From CAIUPE01 sp046091665 (lineage in GTDB: Bacteria > Pseudomonadota > Alphaproteobacteria > Rhizobiales > Beijerinckiaceae): DNA of 64,000 bases. A program made the translations under genes and the position numbers. This document shows positions 17,155 to 25,886 of the stretch, in pieces. Below the pieces are notes generated by a model, which was given only the letters and a program-made list of their open reading frames with translations, had not been told where the DNA came from and made no database searches. Position 1 is the stretch's first letter, and each line of letters opens with the position of its first letter. Location of the stretch: NCBI GenBank assembly GCA_046091665.1, contig JBJTCD010000030.1:110299-174298 (forward strand), in the 5' to 3' direction.

Positions 17155-17820
17155 TTAAGCCTTCGGCTTCACCGCATGAACCACCAGAATTCGTCCCTCT
17201 GAATTGGTCAGACTCGGATGAATTTCATAGTCAATATTCCAATATTTAGCGGCTTCCGTCAACTCACTATCTATATCTTGTCCCTTTAAAAACAAAGCTT
17301 TACGCGGTTGTTGCGGCAAAGACCCATACATTGTGAAGAGCTCAGAAAGCGGCGCCAGAGCGCGCGCGGTCAAAACACCGATTCGAAAAGACAGAGTCTC
17401 AAGAGCCTCTTCGATGCGCTCGTCATGGACATGGACAGGCAATTTAAGCGCGCGGGACACCTCGCGCAAAAAGGCCGCTTTTCGTCCGTTACTTTCAACA
17501 AGATGGGCCTCAAAACCAGGGCGTTCGGCGAAAATACATGCGAGAACCAATCCCGGAAAACCTGCGCCGGAGCCAAGATCGACAAGATATCGAGCATCAT
17601 CATCGACGAATCGCGCCAATTGCGCGCTGTCAGCAATATGTCGGGTCCAAACTTCACTGAGTGTTTTCGGACCAACGAGATTTTTGATTTTCTGCCATCG
17701 AACCAAATGATCAATATAGGCCTCAAACCGAATTTCTGTTTCACGTGAAACAGGTACGAGTTTCAACGCTTCTATCTGATCGGAATTCTTCACCGCTAAT
17801 TCAAAAGGCTCTTGGCCCAT
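17155..17820 (-). CDS. rsmG: 16S rRNA (guanine-527-N7) methyltransferase RsmG
   Basis: SAM-dependent methyltransferase acting on 16S rRNA G527, once called GidB. The SAM-binding loop LVDLGSGAGFPG is at residues 79-90. The N-terminal PVSRETE (residues 23-29) is the in-frame translation of a perfect parS palindrome, so the protein sequence is constrained by the segregation site. 221 residues is the normal length. It is separated from mnmG by only 3 bp and from parA by 25 bp. Confidence 0.96.
   Translation of the reverse strand: MGQEPFELAVKNSDQIEALKLVPVSRETEIRFEAYIDHLVRWQKIKNLVGPKTLSEVWTRHIADSAQLARFVDDDARYLVDLGSGAGFPGLVLACIFAERPGFEAHLVESNGRKAAFLREVSRALKLPVHVHDERIEEALETLSFRIGVLTARALAPLSELFTMYGSLPQQPRKALFLKGQDIDSELTEAAKYWNIDYEIHPSLTNSEGRILVVHAVKPKA
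17737..17752. promoter_or_regulatory. parS: parS site inside rsmG
   Basis: TGTTTCACGTGAAACA is an exact 16-bp match to the bacterial parS consensus bound by ParB/Spo0J. It lies inside the rsmG coding frame, about 1.5 kb upstream of the parB start. Confidence 0.96.
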
Positions 17821-17823
17821 ATT

Positions 17824-19725
17824 TTACTCTTCGCCCCGCTGGGGGCGGTTTGAGCCTCTTTTACGAGCTTTTGCTGCAAGAAGCGTGAGCGCTGCCGGGG
17901 TAATGCCTTCTATACGACCCGCCTGTCCAATGGTGCGCGGTCGAACGGCTTCAAGCTTCAGCCGCAACTCGGCTGAAAGGCCGGAAAGATGGGCATAATC
18001 CAAATCACTGGGAATAAAGAGCGACTCGTCCCGCCGATAGACAGCAATATCACGCTGCTGACGATCAAGATAGACCGCGTAACGCGCATCATTTTCAAGT
18101 CGATCAACAAGATTAGCCGGGATATCCCCCAGCTCATGCCAAATCCGGACTAGATTTGCAAGAGTCTGATCGGGATAGGAAAGAAGATCAAAGGCCGACC
18201 GCCTAATACCATCTTGATTGACCTTCAGTCCCTTTTGGACAGCCTCGCTTGGGCTTAGCTGGAGAGACCTTAAAAGTGTCCGGGCGTACTCGAGTTGAGC
18301 GCGGCGTTCAGCATATTTCTTCTGGCGGAGGCCTTTCACAAGGCCAAAGGCAACGGCCTTATCAGTCAGACGCTCGTCGGCATTATCGGAACGAAGTGAA
18401 AGTCTATATTCAGATCGAGAAGTGAACATCCGATAGGGCTCGGTGACGCCCTGGGTGACGAGATCATCGATCATAACGCCTATATAGGCTTCCGTGCGAT
18501 CAATCGTGATCGGATCTTGGCCACCCGCCAATTTCGCCGCATTGAGGCCTGCAACCAAACCCTGCGCGCCGGCTTCTTCATATCCCGTCGTGCCGTTGAT
18601 CTGTCCGGCAAAAAACAATCCCCGTACCTTCTTCGTTTCCAAAGTCGGCTCTAGCGACCTCGGATCAACATAATCATATTCAATCGCATAGCCGGGGCGG
18701 ATGATCCGAGCTTTTTCAAGACCCGGGATTGTCGCAACAAATGCCCGCTGAACATCCTCGGGCATCGAGCTCGAAATCCCATTGGGATAGACCGTGTCAT
18801 CGTCGAGCCCTTCTGGCTCCAAAAAGATCTGATGCCGTGTCCGATCCCCGAAACGAACTACTTTGTCCTCAATCGAAGGGCAATAACGCGGTCCCCGACC
18901 ATCAATCTGACCAGAATAGATTGGGGCATCCCCTAAACGGCTCCGAATAACCTCATGTCCAACATCGGTCGTCCAGGTGATCCCGCAAGCGATTTGAGGG
19001 GTATCGATCCGCTCCGTCAAAGCTGAAAAGGGCTCCGGCGGATCATCGCCCTGCTGCTGCTCCAGAGAGGCCCAATCGATGGTTCGACCATCAAGGCGCG
19101 GTGGTGTACCTGTTTTCAGACGCCCCAAAGGAAAATCCAATGCGGAAAGCGTCTTTGAAAGTCCTCTTGAAGGGGGCTCACCCATCCTTCCGGCCGGAAA
19201 CGTCACCGGCCCGATATGGACAAGACCATTCAAAAAGGTGCCTGTCGTCAGAACAATCGCAGGTGCCGAAAGCTCCCGCCCATCGGCCAAGCGAACGCCC
19301 TTCACCCGCGATTGATCGGATGCCAAAATCAGATCATCAACTAGACCATCAATAATTTGAAGATTAGGCTCCTCTGACAAAAGCGCCTGGACTGCCTCAC
19401 GATAGAGCTTTCGATCCGCTTGTGCTCTCGGACCTCGAACCGCCGGACCTTTACTGCGGTTCAGAACGCGAAATTGAATTCCGCCCTGATCGGCAGCCAA
19501 AGCCATCACCCCGCCGAGCGCATCGATCTCACGAACGAGGTGCCCCTTTCCCAATCCGCCAATCGCCGGATTGCAGGACATCACGCCAATACTATCTCTC
19601 GAAATCGTCACCAGCGCTGTGCGTGCGCCCGCGCGAGCAGCGGCTGAGGCCGCTTCCGTCCCCGCATGACCACCGCCAACAACAATGACATCAAAATGGT
19701 TCAAGGGTGAAACCCGCTCTTCCAA
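17824..19725 (-). CDS. mnmG: tRNA uridine-34 5-carboxymethylaminomethyl modification enzyme MnmG
   Basis: FAD-binding partner of MnmE that modifies the wobble uridine of several tRNAs (cmnm5U34). The FAD motif is VVGGGHAGTEAASAAARAG (about 15-33), followed by SCNPAIGGLGKGHLVREIDAL and, later, GQINGTTGYEEAGAQG, all invariant in GidA/MnmG. At 633 residues it is full length. The longest start is a TTG at 19725; a second TTG at 19704 (NHFDVIVVGGG) has GGAAGAGCGGG upstream and may be the true start. No ATG is available at the N-terminus. It is followed by rsmG. Confidence 0.95.
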   Translation of the reverse strand: MEERVSPLNHFDVIVVGGGHAGTEAASAAARAGARTALVTISRDSIGVMSCNPAIGGLGKGHLVREIDALGGVMALAADQGGIQFRVLNRSKGPAVRGPRAQADRKLYREAVQALLSEEPNLQIIDGLVDDLILASDQSRVKGVRLADGRELSAPAIVLTTGTFLNGLVHIGPVTFPAGRMGEPPSRGLSKTLSALDFPLGRLKTGTPPRLDGRTIDWASLEQQQGDDPPEPFSALTERIDTPQIACGITWTTDVGHEVIRSRLGDAPIYSGQIDGRGPRYCPSIEDKVVRFGDRTRHQIFLEPEGLDDDTVYPNGISSSMPEDVQRAFVATIPGLEKARIIRPGYAIEYDYVDPRSLEPTLETKKVRGLFFAGQINGTTGYEEAGAQGLVAGLNAAKLAGGQDPITIDRTEAYIGVMIDDLVTQGVTEPYRMFTSRSEYRLSLRSDNADERLTDKAVAFGLVKGLRQKKYAERRAQLEYARTLLRSLQLSPSEAVQKGLKVNQDGIRRSAFDLLSYPDQTLANLVRIWHELGDIPANLVDRLENDARYAVYLDRQQRDIAVYRRDESLFIPSDLDYAHLSGLSAELRLKLEAVRPRTIGQAGRIEGITPAALTLLAAKARKRGSNRPQRGEE

Positions 19726-19727
19726 AT

Positions 19728-19743
19728 TGTTTCACGTGAAACA
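19728..19743. promoter_or_regulatory. parS: parS site between mnmG and mnmE
   Basis: Second exact copy of TGTTTCACGTGAAACA, in the 25-bp gap between mnmE and mnmG, 1991 bp from the first and about 4.5 kb from the proposed origin. Confidence 0.96.
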
Positions 19744-19750
19744 GATTCGA

Positions 19751-21094
19751 TTATTTACCGATGCAGAAACTTGAAAAGAGCCGATCAAGAACATCATCAA
19801 CCGATACATTGCCGGTGATTTTCCCGATGGCCCGCGCCGCGAGCCTAATCTCTTCAGCGATCAGCTCAACGCCTGTTCCGTGCCCTGAGTTCATAGCTCT
19901 GTCAATAAATTCCAGCGCTTCTTCGACGGCGGCTCGATGTCTCTCTCTCGTCAGAAGCGCTGAAGCGCGCCCTTCATTACCGGCCCGAGCCAATTCATCA
20001 AATAAACTCGAGACCAAGCGATCCATCCCCTGTCCCGTCTTTGCCGAGATTGCGAGAACGCCCTCGGCGATCACACCGCCCTTATCGATCTGAGTGATGA
20101 CTTCAATGACCGGACATCCCGCCTCCATTATATCTCTGGAGGGAAGTGATCGCTCACCCTGCCCCGGCTGCAACCACAAAACCAATTCAGCACGCTGGGC
20201 CTGTTCGATTGTGCGTCGAATTCCCTCATTCTCGATCTCGTCGGTAGCCTCGCGAATACCGGCGCTATCAGTCATCAGGACGGGCAAGCCCTTGAGATCA
20301 AGCTTCACCTCAATAAGATCGCGTGTCGTACCCGGTCGATCAGACACAATGGCTATATCACGTTTCGCCAAAGCGTTCAAAAGTGTCGATTTCCCCGAAT
20401 TTGGTGGCCCGGCCAAAAGTACGACAAATCCTTCACGAATCCGCTCCCCCCAAGAAGCATTCGCCAATGCATCACGCATTTCGCTTGCGAGATTTGATAA
20501 GATGGATCGCGCTTGATTGACGATGTGAGGTTCAACATCGGCTTCGTCAGAAAAATCCAATTCCGCATCGAAAAGTGCAAGGACTTCAATCAAAGACGCA
20601 CGCCAACGATCAGACTCGCGCGTTAACCCGCCTTGAAGCTGTCGAAGCGCCTGCTTGCGCTGAATTTCGGTCTCAGCATCGATGAGGTCGGCCAACCCTT
20701 CAACGGCGGATAGATCGAGTTTTCCATTTTCAAAGGCGCGACGGGTAAACTCGCCAGGTTCAGCGATACGACAGCCATTAATTTTTGATAATCGAAGAAG
20801 ACATGCGCTTAAGACCGCTGGCGATCCATGGATATGAAACTCTGCAACATCTTCGCCGGTGAAACTTTTTGGTCCCTCGAAATAGAGACACAAAGCTTGA
20901 TCGATCGGTGTGCCAGTTTCATCCCTTAGAATTCGAAGCGTTGATTGTCGCGGCGGCGGCACTATTCCGGCTATTTCATGAAAGGCCAGGCGGGTTTTCG
21001 GTCCAGAAATACGAATGATCGCTACACCTGCTCGACCAGGAGCCGATGCTGGGGCGAAAATCGTATCGGAGATCGCGTGATCTTCGCGGGTCAT
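19751..21094 (-). CDS. mnmE: tRNA modification GTPase MnmE
   Basis: K-loop-type GTPase that works with MnmG on tRNA U34. It has an N-terminal folate-binding domain (DTIFAPASAPGRAGVAIIRISG; FTGEDVAEFHIHGS), a central helical domain, an inserted G domain with GPPNSGKST (G1), DRPGTTRD (G2, K-loop) and a DSAGI switch, and the C-terminal catalytic CIGK, here SSFCIGK. The 447 residues are the standard size. It lies between rho and mnmG on the same strand. Confidence 0.97.
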   Translation of the reverse strand: MTREDHAISDTIFAPASAPGRAGVAIIRISGPKTRLAFHEIAGIVPPPRQSTLRILRDETGTPIDQALCLYFEGPKSFTGEDVAEFHIHGSPAVLSACLLRLSKINGCRIAEPGEFTRRAFENGKLDLSAVEGLADLIDAETEIQRKQALRQLQGGLTRESDRWRASLIEVLALFDAELDFSDEADVEPHIVNQARSILSNLASEMRDALANASWGERIREGFVVLLAGPPNSGKSTLLNALAKRDIAIVSDRPGTTRDLIEVKLDLKGLPVLMTDSAGIREATDEIENEGIRRTIEQAQRAELVLWLQPGQGERSLPSRDIMEAGCPVIEVITQIDKGGVIAEGVLAISAKTGQGMDRLVSSLFDELARAGNEGRASALLTRERHRAAVEEALEFIDRAMNSGHGTGVELIAEEIRLAARAIGKITGNVSVDDVLDRLFSSFCIGK

Positions 21095-21116
21095 ATACCC
21101 GCCCCCTTCTCTTCGA

Positions 21117-22382
21117 TCACGTATTCATTGAATCGAAGAAATCAGAATTGGTTTTTGTCTGCCGCAATTTATCCGCAAGGAATTCGATGGCATCGACCGT
21201 TCCCATCGGATTAAGAATGCGCCGCAGAACATACATTTTCTTGAGCACATCAGGTGCAACAAGCAATTCCTCTTTGCGCGTTCCAGACCGTGTGATGTCG
21301 AGCGCCGGGAAGACGCGCTTATCGGACACTTTACGATCAAGAATGATTTCCGAATTGCCCGTGCCTTTAAATTCTTCAAAGATCACTTCGTCCATTCGGC
21401 TACCGGTATCGATCAACGCAGTCGCGATGATGGTAAGTGATCCGCCTTCTTCAATATTACGCGCGGCACCAAAGAAACGCTTTGGCCGTTGAAGGGCATT
21501 GGCATCAACGCCGCCGGTCAAAACCTTACCCGAAGACGGCACTACGGTATTATAGGCACGACCAAGACGTGTGATTGAATCAAGCAAAATGACCACATCG
21601 CGACCATGTTCAACCAAGCGCTTTGCTTTTTCGATGACCATTTCAGCGACTTGAACATGGCGCTGGGCCGGCTCATCAAAGGTTGATGAGACAACCTCAC
21701 CTTTAACCGAGCGCTGCATATCGGTCACTTCTTCCGGCCGCTCATCAATCAAAAGCACGATCAAATAGCATTCCGGATGATTGGTCGTGATCGATTGCGC
21801 GATATTCTGCAAAAGCACCGTCTTACCAGTGCGTGGCGGCGCGACGATCAATCCGCGCTGGCCCTTCCCAATCGGCGAAACAATATCGATGACACGGGAT
21901 GAGAAATCCTTCCGCGTCGGATCTTCGATTTCGAGTTTCAACCTTTTATTCGGATAAAGCGGCGTCAAATTATCGAAATTGACTTTATGGCGGGCCTTTT
22001 CCGGATCTTCGAAATTGATCGTATTGACCTTCACAAGCGCGAAATAGCGCTCGCCATCCTTTGGACCGCGGATCTGGCCTTCGACCGTATCGCCGGTTCT
22101 CAAACCAAAGCGGCGAATTTGGGCGGGCGAAACATAGATATCGTCAGGTCCAGCGAGATAATTCGAATCGGGTGAGCGCAAGAAGCCAAAACCATCAGGA
22201 AGAACCTCAACCACACCTTCGCCAATGATTTCCGTCTCATTGGCGGCCAATTGCTTCAAAATGGCAAACATCAATTCCTGTTTGCGCATCGTGCCGGCAT
22301 TTTCGACAGTCAATTCTTCAGCAAAAGCGAGCAGATCCGTCGGCGATTTACGCTTCAGGTCCTGAAGTTTCATTTCACGCAT
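21117..22382 (-). CDS. rho: Transcription termination factor Rho
   Basis: Hexameric RNA-dependent ATPase that ends untranslated transcripts. The N-terminal Rho-N helices (MKLQDLKRKSPTDLLAFAEE) are followed by the cold-shock-like RNA-binding domain (EGVVEVLPDGFGFLRSPDSNYL), the Walker A GLIVAPPRTGKT (about 175-186), the Walker B VVILLDSITRLGRAYN and the Q/R loops. 421 residues fits. The start at 22382 follows AAGG at six bases; a second ATG three codons in is also possible. It begins the rho-mnmE-mnmG-rsmG-parA-parB run. Confidence 0.97.
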   Translation of the reverse strand: MREMKLQDLKRKSPTDLLAFAEELTVENAGTMRKQELMFAILKQLAANETEIIGEGVVEVLPDGFGFLRSPDSNYLAGPDDIYVSPAQIRRFGLRTGDTVEGQIRGPKDGERYFALVKVNTINFEDPEKARHKVNFDNLTPLYPNKRLKLEIEDPTRKDFSSRVIDIVSPIGKGQRGLIVAPPRTGKTVLLQNIAQSITTNHPECYLIVLLIDERPEEVTDMQRSVKGEVVSSTFDEPAQRHVQVAEMVIEKAKRLVEHGRDVVILLDSITRLGRAYNTVVPSSGKVLTGGVDANALQRPKRFFGAARNIEEGGSLTIIATALIDTGSRMDEVIFEEFKGTGNSEIILDRKVSDKRVFPALDITRSGTRKEELLVAPDVLKKMYVLRRILNPMGTVDAIEFLADKLRQTKTNSDFFDSMNT

Positions 22383-22485
22383 GAAACACCTTGAATCCGG
22401 CGCACGAAATAATCGGACGCCATTATTTATGGAATAAAACGGTTAAGACCCACGATGACTGAAACTCGGTGTTTACCGGTTAAAC

Positions 22486-22501
22486 AAGACGCTGGCGTCT
22501 T
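22486..22501 (-). terminator. Weak hairpin downstream of hemJ, in the rho leader
   Basis: AAGACGC-N2-GCGTCTT, read on the minus strand and followed by GTTT, lies 83 bp after hemJ and about 100 bp before rho. It could end hemE-hemJ transcripts or form part of a rho leader. The two-base loop is too tight unless the inner pairs open. Confidence 0.3.
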
Positions 22502-22583
22502 CTGATCTTCGAGGGATTCCAGGACGGAATAAGAAATCGATATCCTGATTTCTTGATGAGAGCAAGTGGGATAGCGGCGTTGC

Positions 22584-23006
22584 TCAAGGTTTGAAAATCA
22601 CAAGTCCCACAGCGAAAATCATCAACACTGTCGGGATCTCGTTCACGATACGGAAATAGCGATGGCTGCGATTGTTTCGATCTTCAACAAATAGGCGAAC
22701 ATGGCGCGCGAGAAGTCCATGAACGCCACTCATAATCAAAACCGCAACCATTTTAAGGCTGAACCAAGTTTGACTAAAAGCGCTTTGATCATAAGCGAGC
22801 CATAACCCACAAATCCACGCAACAATCATCGCCGGTGTCATGATCGCTTTAAGTAAACGGCGCTCCATGACTTTAAAGAGCTCTGATGTTTCAGAGCCGA
22901 CGGCCACACCAGCGTGATAAACAAAAAGACGCGGCAAATAGAGTAAGCCTGCCATCCAAGAGATAATGGCTAAGATGTGAAGTGTTTTGATCCAGAAATA
23001 GAGCAC
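22584..23006 (-). CDS. hemJ: Protoporphyrinogen IX oxidase HemJ
   Basis: Small four-helix membrane protein (140 residues) that oxidises protoporphyrinogen IX in many alphaproteobacteria lacking HemG/HemY. Family signs are the N-terminal KTLHILAIISWMAGLLYLPRLFVYH with the conserved His and Arg residues, the MERRLLKAIMTPAMI helix and the WFSLKMVAVLIMSGVHG helix with its conserved Lys. It begins with GTG at 23006. It is 5 bp from hemE, so two haem-pathway enzymes are coupled. Confidence 0.92.
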   Translation of the reverse strand: MLYFWIKTLHILAIISWMAGLLYLPRLFVYHAGVAVGSETSELFKVMERRLLKAIMTPAMIVAWICGLWLAYDQSAFSQTWFSLKMVAVLIMSGVHGLLARHVRLFVEDRNNRSHRYFRIVNEIPTVLMIFAVGLVIFKP

Positions 23007-23011
23007 GGGCT

Positions 23012-24055
23012 CTAGCCTCTAATCCGCTTTAATACGCGCTCAACATTCTCAATTGGTGTCTCGGGAACGATGCCGTGACCAAAATTGAAAATATGTCCAC
23101 CACCGGAAAAGGCTTCCAAAATCGCGTCCGTATGACGATCAAGTGATTCACCTCCGGCAACAACGGCAAGCGGATCTAGATTTCCTTGTACCGGAAGAAG
23201 CGGTTGGACGGTTTTTGCTGCCCATTTCGGATCGACGCCCCAATCAAGCCCTACCGCATTCGCCCCGGTTTCTTGAGCGTAACGAACATGATTACCACCT
23301 GATCCGCGACCAAAAACAATGAACTTCATATCAGGATATTTTTTGCGTACGCCTTTAATGATGCGCGCGATCGGATCGATCGAAAATTTTCCGATATCCA
23401 ATCCTGTAAGAGCACCCGCAAAACTCTCAAAAATCTGAATCGCATCTACACCGGCTTCCGCCTGCTTGATGAGATAAGCAATCGAAGCATCGACCAAACG
23501 ATCGATCAATTGCTGCACATAGACAGGATTTCGATAAGCAAGCACGCGGCTTGGTGCGAGTTCAGGTGTCCCTTTTCCCGCAATCATATAGCTCGCCACT
23601 GTCCAAGGCGCGCCGCAAAAACCTAAAAATGTCGTTTCTTGCGGAAGTGATGATTTAATTCTCCGGATTGCTTCGAAGACCGGACTCAACCGATCCAAAT
23701 CAACTTCACTATGCAGTTCACTGAAATTTCGACCAGGGTCTAAAGGTTGTAGTTTAGGTCCTTCATTTTCGACGAATTGAACCGGTAAACCCAACGCATC
23801 GGGAACAACCAGAATGTCAGAAAACAATATTGCGGCATCAAATCCAAAACGACGAATAGGTTGAAGCGTCACTTCGGTTGCCAAATCGGGCGAATAACAG
23901 AACTCAATAAAGTTTTTCGCTTTTGTCCGAACTTCTCGATATTCTGGAAGATACCGTCCTGATTGCCTCATGATACAAATGGGTGGGCGATAAAACCGTT
24001 TTCCATTTAAAACGGCGAGTAATTTTTTAACCGGAGCGGGATTCGAAGTGTTCAA
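23012..24055 (-). CDS. hemE: Uroporphyrinogen decarboxylase
   Basis: Decarboxylates the four acetate side chains of uroporphyrinogen III to give coproporphyrinogen III in haem synthesis. The 347 residues include the signature CIMRQSGRYLPEYRE (about 27-41), with its substrate-binding Arg residues, the FSDILVVPDALG strand with the catalytic Asp, and GFCGAPWTVASYM. The start appears to be TTG at 24055, with AAAGGA upstream; no better ATG is available. hemE next to the origin is the classic arrangement in Caulobacter and many rhizobia. Confidence 0.96.
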   Translation of the reverse strand: MNTSNPAPVKKLLAVLNGKRFYRPPICIMRQSGRYLPEYREVRTKAKNFIEFCYSPDLATEVTLQPIRRFGFDAAILFSDILVVPDALGLPVQFVENEGPKLQPLDPGRNFSELHSEVDLDRLSPVFEAIRRIKSSLPQETTFLGFCGAPWTVASYMIAGKGTPELAPSRVLAYRNPVYVQQLIDRLVDASIAYLIKQAEAGVDAIQIFESFAGALTGLDIGKFSIDPIARIIKGVRKKYPDMKFIVFGRGSGGNHVRYAQETGANAVGLDWGVDPKWAAKTVQPLLPVQGNLDPLAVVAGGESLDRHTDAILEAFSGGGHIFNFGHGIVPETPIENVERVLKRIRG

Positions 24056-24432
24056 AGTCTATCCTTTTAAAATCTTTATTTTTGTTTCTGTTTGACAGGG
24101 TTTTTCGAGAATAGGATTTATCCGCAGCTTATCCAATAGTTTTTCATCAAAAAATCTTTACCTCGGACAAAAACACACCGCTAAAAAAATCAAAAATAAA
24201 ATATATTTTTCAGATAGTTAGAAGAAAAATTCAGGATAAAAAGATTGATTTATCCCCATAATCACACTTGTTATAAAAAGCGCCCTCTAATCTATCCAGA
24301 ACGATCACTTTGGGGATGAAAGAGAACCTAAGGCCTCAAAGGACTTCCCAATCAGTGTCTTTACCCCCGGGTTTTCCCCATTAGGACAAATGCGATACAC
24401 AGGTTTGAAGCCCGTTAGCCAAGGTCATTGCC
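24056..24432. other. oriC: Candidate chromosomal replication origin (oriC), gene-free
   Basis: The largest gene-free stretch of the window (377 bp), with no coding frame in it. It lies between divergent hemE and ppsR, at the point where gene direction flips. It holds five DnaA-box-like 9-mers: TTATCCGCA (24118), TTATCCAAT (24129), TTATCCCCA (24250), TCATCCCCA on the minus strand (24311-24319) and TTTTCCCCA (24372), against a consensus of TTATCCACA. A block at 24181-24240 has about 17% GC by hand count and could be the unwinding element. The hemE-linked location matches the known Caulobacter origin and predicted rhizobial ones. I saw no CtrA (TTAA-N7-TTAA) or GANTC site in it. Confidence 0.75.
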
Positions 24433-25263
24433 GTGGACCGTAGTTATTTTCACCTCCACCTCGTTTCCGATTCAACCGGCGAAACATTGCTCGCGGTCAG
24501 TCGCGCGGCCACTGCCCAATATGAGGGCGTCTCGGCGATCGAACATATTTATCCGCTTATTCGGAATGAGTCCCAGTTGGATCGAGTTATCGTCGCGCTT
24601 GAAAATGCTCCCGGCATGGTTCTCTACACGATGGTCGATAAGGTTTTGGGGTCACGGCTTGAAGCGGCATGCCAAGAATTTGGATGTCCTTGCCTGTCTA
24701 TCCTCGATCCTGTGCTGACGATGTTCCAGTCTTATCTCGGGCAATCCTACACGCATCGTCCCGGCGCCCAGCATGTGTTGAATGCGGATTATTTCAAACG
24801 CATCGATGCGCTCAATTATACGATGATGCATGATGACGGGCAGCAAGGCCAAGATCTTGATGCTGCCGATATCATTCTTGTTGGCATCAGCCGAACATCA
24901 AAAACACCAACAAGTATTTATCTCGCCAATCGCGGTTATAAAACGGCGAATGTTCCGCTTGTTCCAAACATCGCACCACCCGAACAACTTCAACATGTGA
25001 AAAAACCACTTGTTGTTGGTTTGGTAGCCAGCGCCGAACGTATCGCACAGATAAGGCAAAATCGTCTGCTTGCTTTGAACGCGACAGATGATTCACCTTA
25101 TATTGATAAAGCCTCAATCACTGAGGAAATCATCTATTCGAGGCGTCTTTGCGCGCGCAATAATTGGCCGATCATTGATGTGACGAGACGATCTATCGAA
25201 GAAACAGCGGCCGCTATTATAGATCTTTACCGTAACCATGTCAGTAGTGGCGACGACGCGTAA
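24433..25263 (+). CDS. ppsR: Pyruvate, phosphate dikinase regulatory protein (DUF299 kinase/pyrophosphorylase)
   Basis: Bifunctional ADP-dependent kinase and Pi-dependent pyrophosphorylase that switches PPDK (or PEP synthase) off and on by threonine phosphorylation. Family blocks are FHLHLVSDSTGETL at the N-terminus and the nucleotide-binding VGISRTSKTPTSIYLANRG (from about residue 150). The start is GTG at 24433. It is the first rightward gene after the proposed origin and overlaps maf by one base (TAATG). The target enzyme is not in the window, so PPDK versus PEP synthase is left open. Confidence 0.92.
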   Translation: MDRSYFHLHLVSDSTGETLLAVSRAATAQYEGVSAIEHIYPLIRNESQLDRVIVALENAPGMVLYTMVDKVLGSRLEAACQEFGCPCLSILDPVLTMFQSYLGQSYTHRPGAQHVLNADYFKRIDALNYTMMHDDGQQGQDLDAADIILVGISRTSKTPTSIYLANRGYKTANVPLVPNIAPPEQLQHVKKPLVVGLVASAERIAQIRQNRLLALNATDDSPYIDKASITEEIIYSRRLCARNNWPIIDVTRRSIEETAAAIIDLYRNHVSSGDDA

Positions 25264-25886
25264 TGAACCGCCAAACAATATGGTCAGCAAAAGAACCCCT
25301 TGTTCTCGCTTCGAACAGCACCATTCGAGCGGAGCTTTTGAGAAAGGCCGGGTTTCAATTTTCGGTTCGAACATCAAAGATTGATGAACGCAAAATCGAA
25401 GCTGATTTTGTGGGCACATCAAAAGATCCATGTGAATTGGCGAAAGCTCTCGCTTATGCAAAAGCCGCAGCTGTCAGCGATAAAGAACCGGACGCATGGG
25501 TCTTGGGTGCCGATCAAATCCTTGAGTTCGAGGGTCAGATTTTTCACAAAGCCGATACGCGTGAAGAGGTCGAAAAAAATCTGGAAAATTTTTCGGGCAA
25601 GACCCACCATTTGCATTCCGCCGTGGCGATCCTCAAAAGTCGAACTGAAAAACATATCTTCATCGAGACGGCGTCGCTTCGCATGCGCGCGCTGATTGAA
25701 AACAATATCAAAAACTATTGTGATCTCGCCGGTGAGGCCATTTTCGACTCTGTGGGGTCCTATCATTATGAAGGCCTCGGGCGGCATCTCTTTGAAAGCG
25801 TTGAAGGTCGAGAGGATGTAATCTATGGATTGCCTCTCGATCCGATCATCAAATTTTTCCGGAGCGCAGGATGTCTGAGATTTTGA
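25263..25886 (+). CDS. maf: Maf-family nucleotide pyrophosphatase
   Basis: Hydrolyses non-canonical or modified nucleoside triphosphates. The N-terminal motif LVLASNSTIRAELLRKAG corresponds to the Maf 'LAS.S.RR..LL...G' loop, though the usual second Arg pair is reduced to one Arg. The catalytic Asp is in VLGADQILEFEG. C-terminal GEAIFDSVGSYHYEGLG matches the conserved 'GKAG.Y.I.G.G' region only loosely, which fits the divergent Maf copy that lies beside aroE in rhizobia. Coupled to ppsR upstream; overlaps aroE by 16 bp. Confidence 0.88.
   Translation: MNRQTIWSAKEPLVLASNSTIRAELLRKAGFQFSVRTSKIDERKIEADFVGTSKDPCELAKALAYAKAAAVSDKEPDAWVLGADQILEFEGQIFHKADTREEVEKNLENFSGKTHHLHSAVAILKSRTEKHIFIETASLRMRALIENNIKNYCDLAGEAIFDSVGSYHYEGLGRHLFESVEGREDVIYGLPLDPIIKFFRSAGCLRF

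Noticed and set aside
22361..22390. parS-like sequence at the rho start (GTTTCATGCGTGAAATGAAAC)
   Set aside because: Centre is shifted and the palindrome is broken compared with the two perfect sites; it is explained by the rho start codons.
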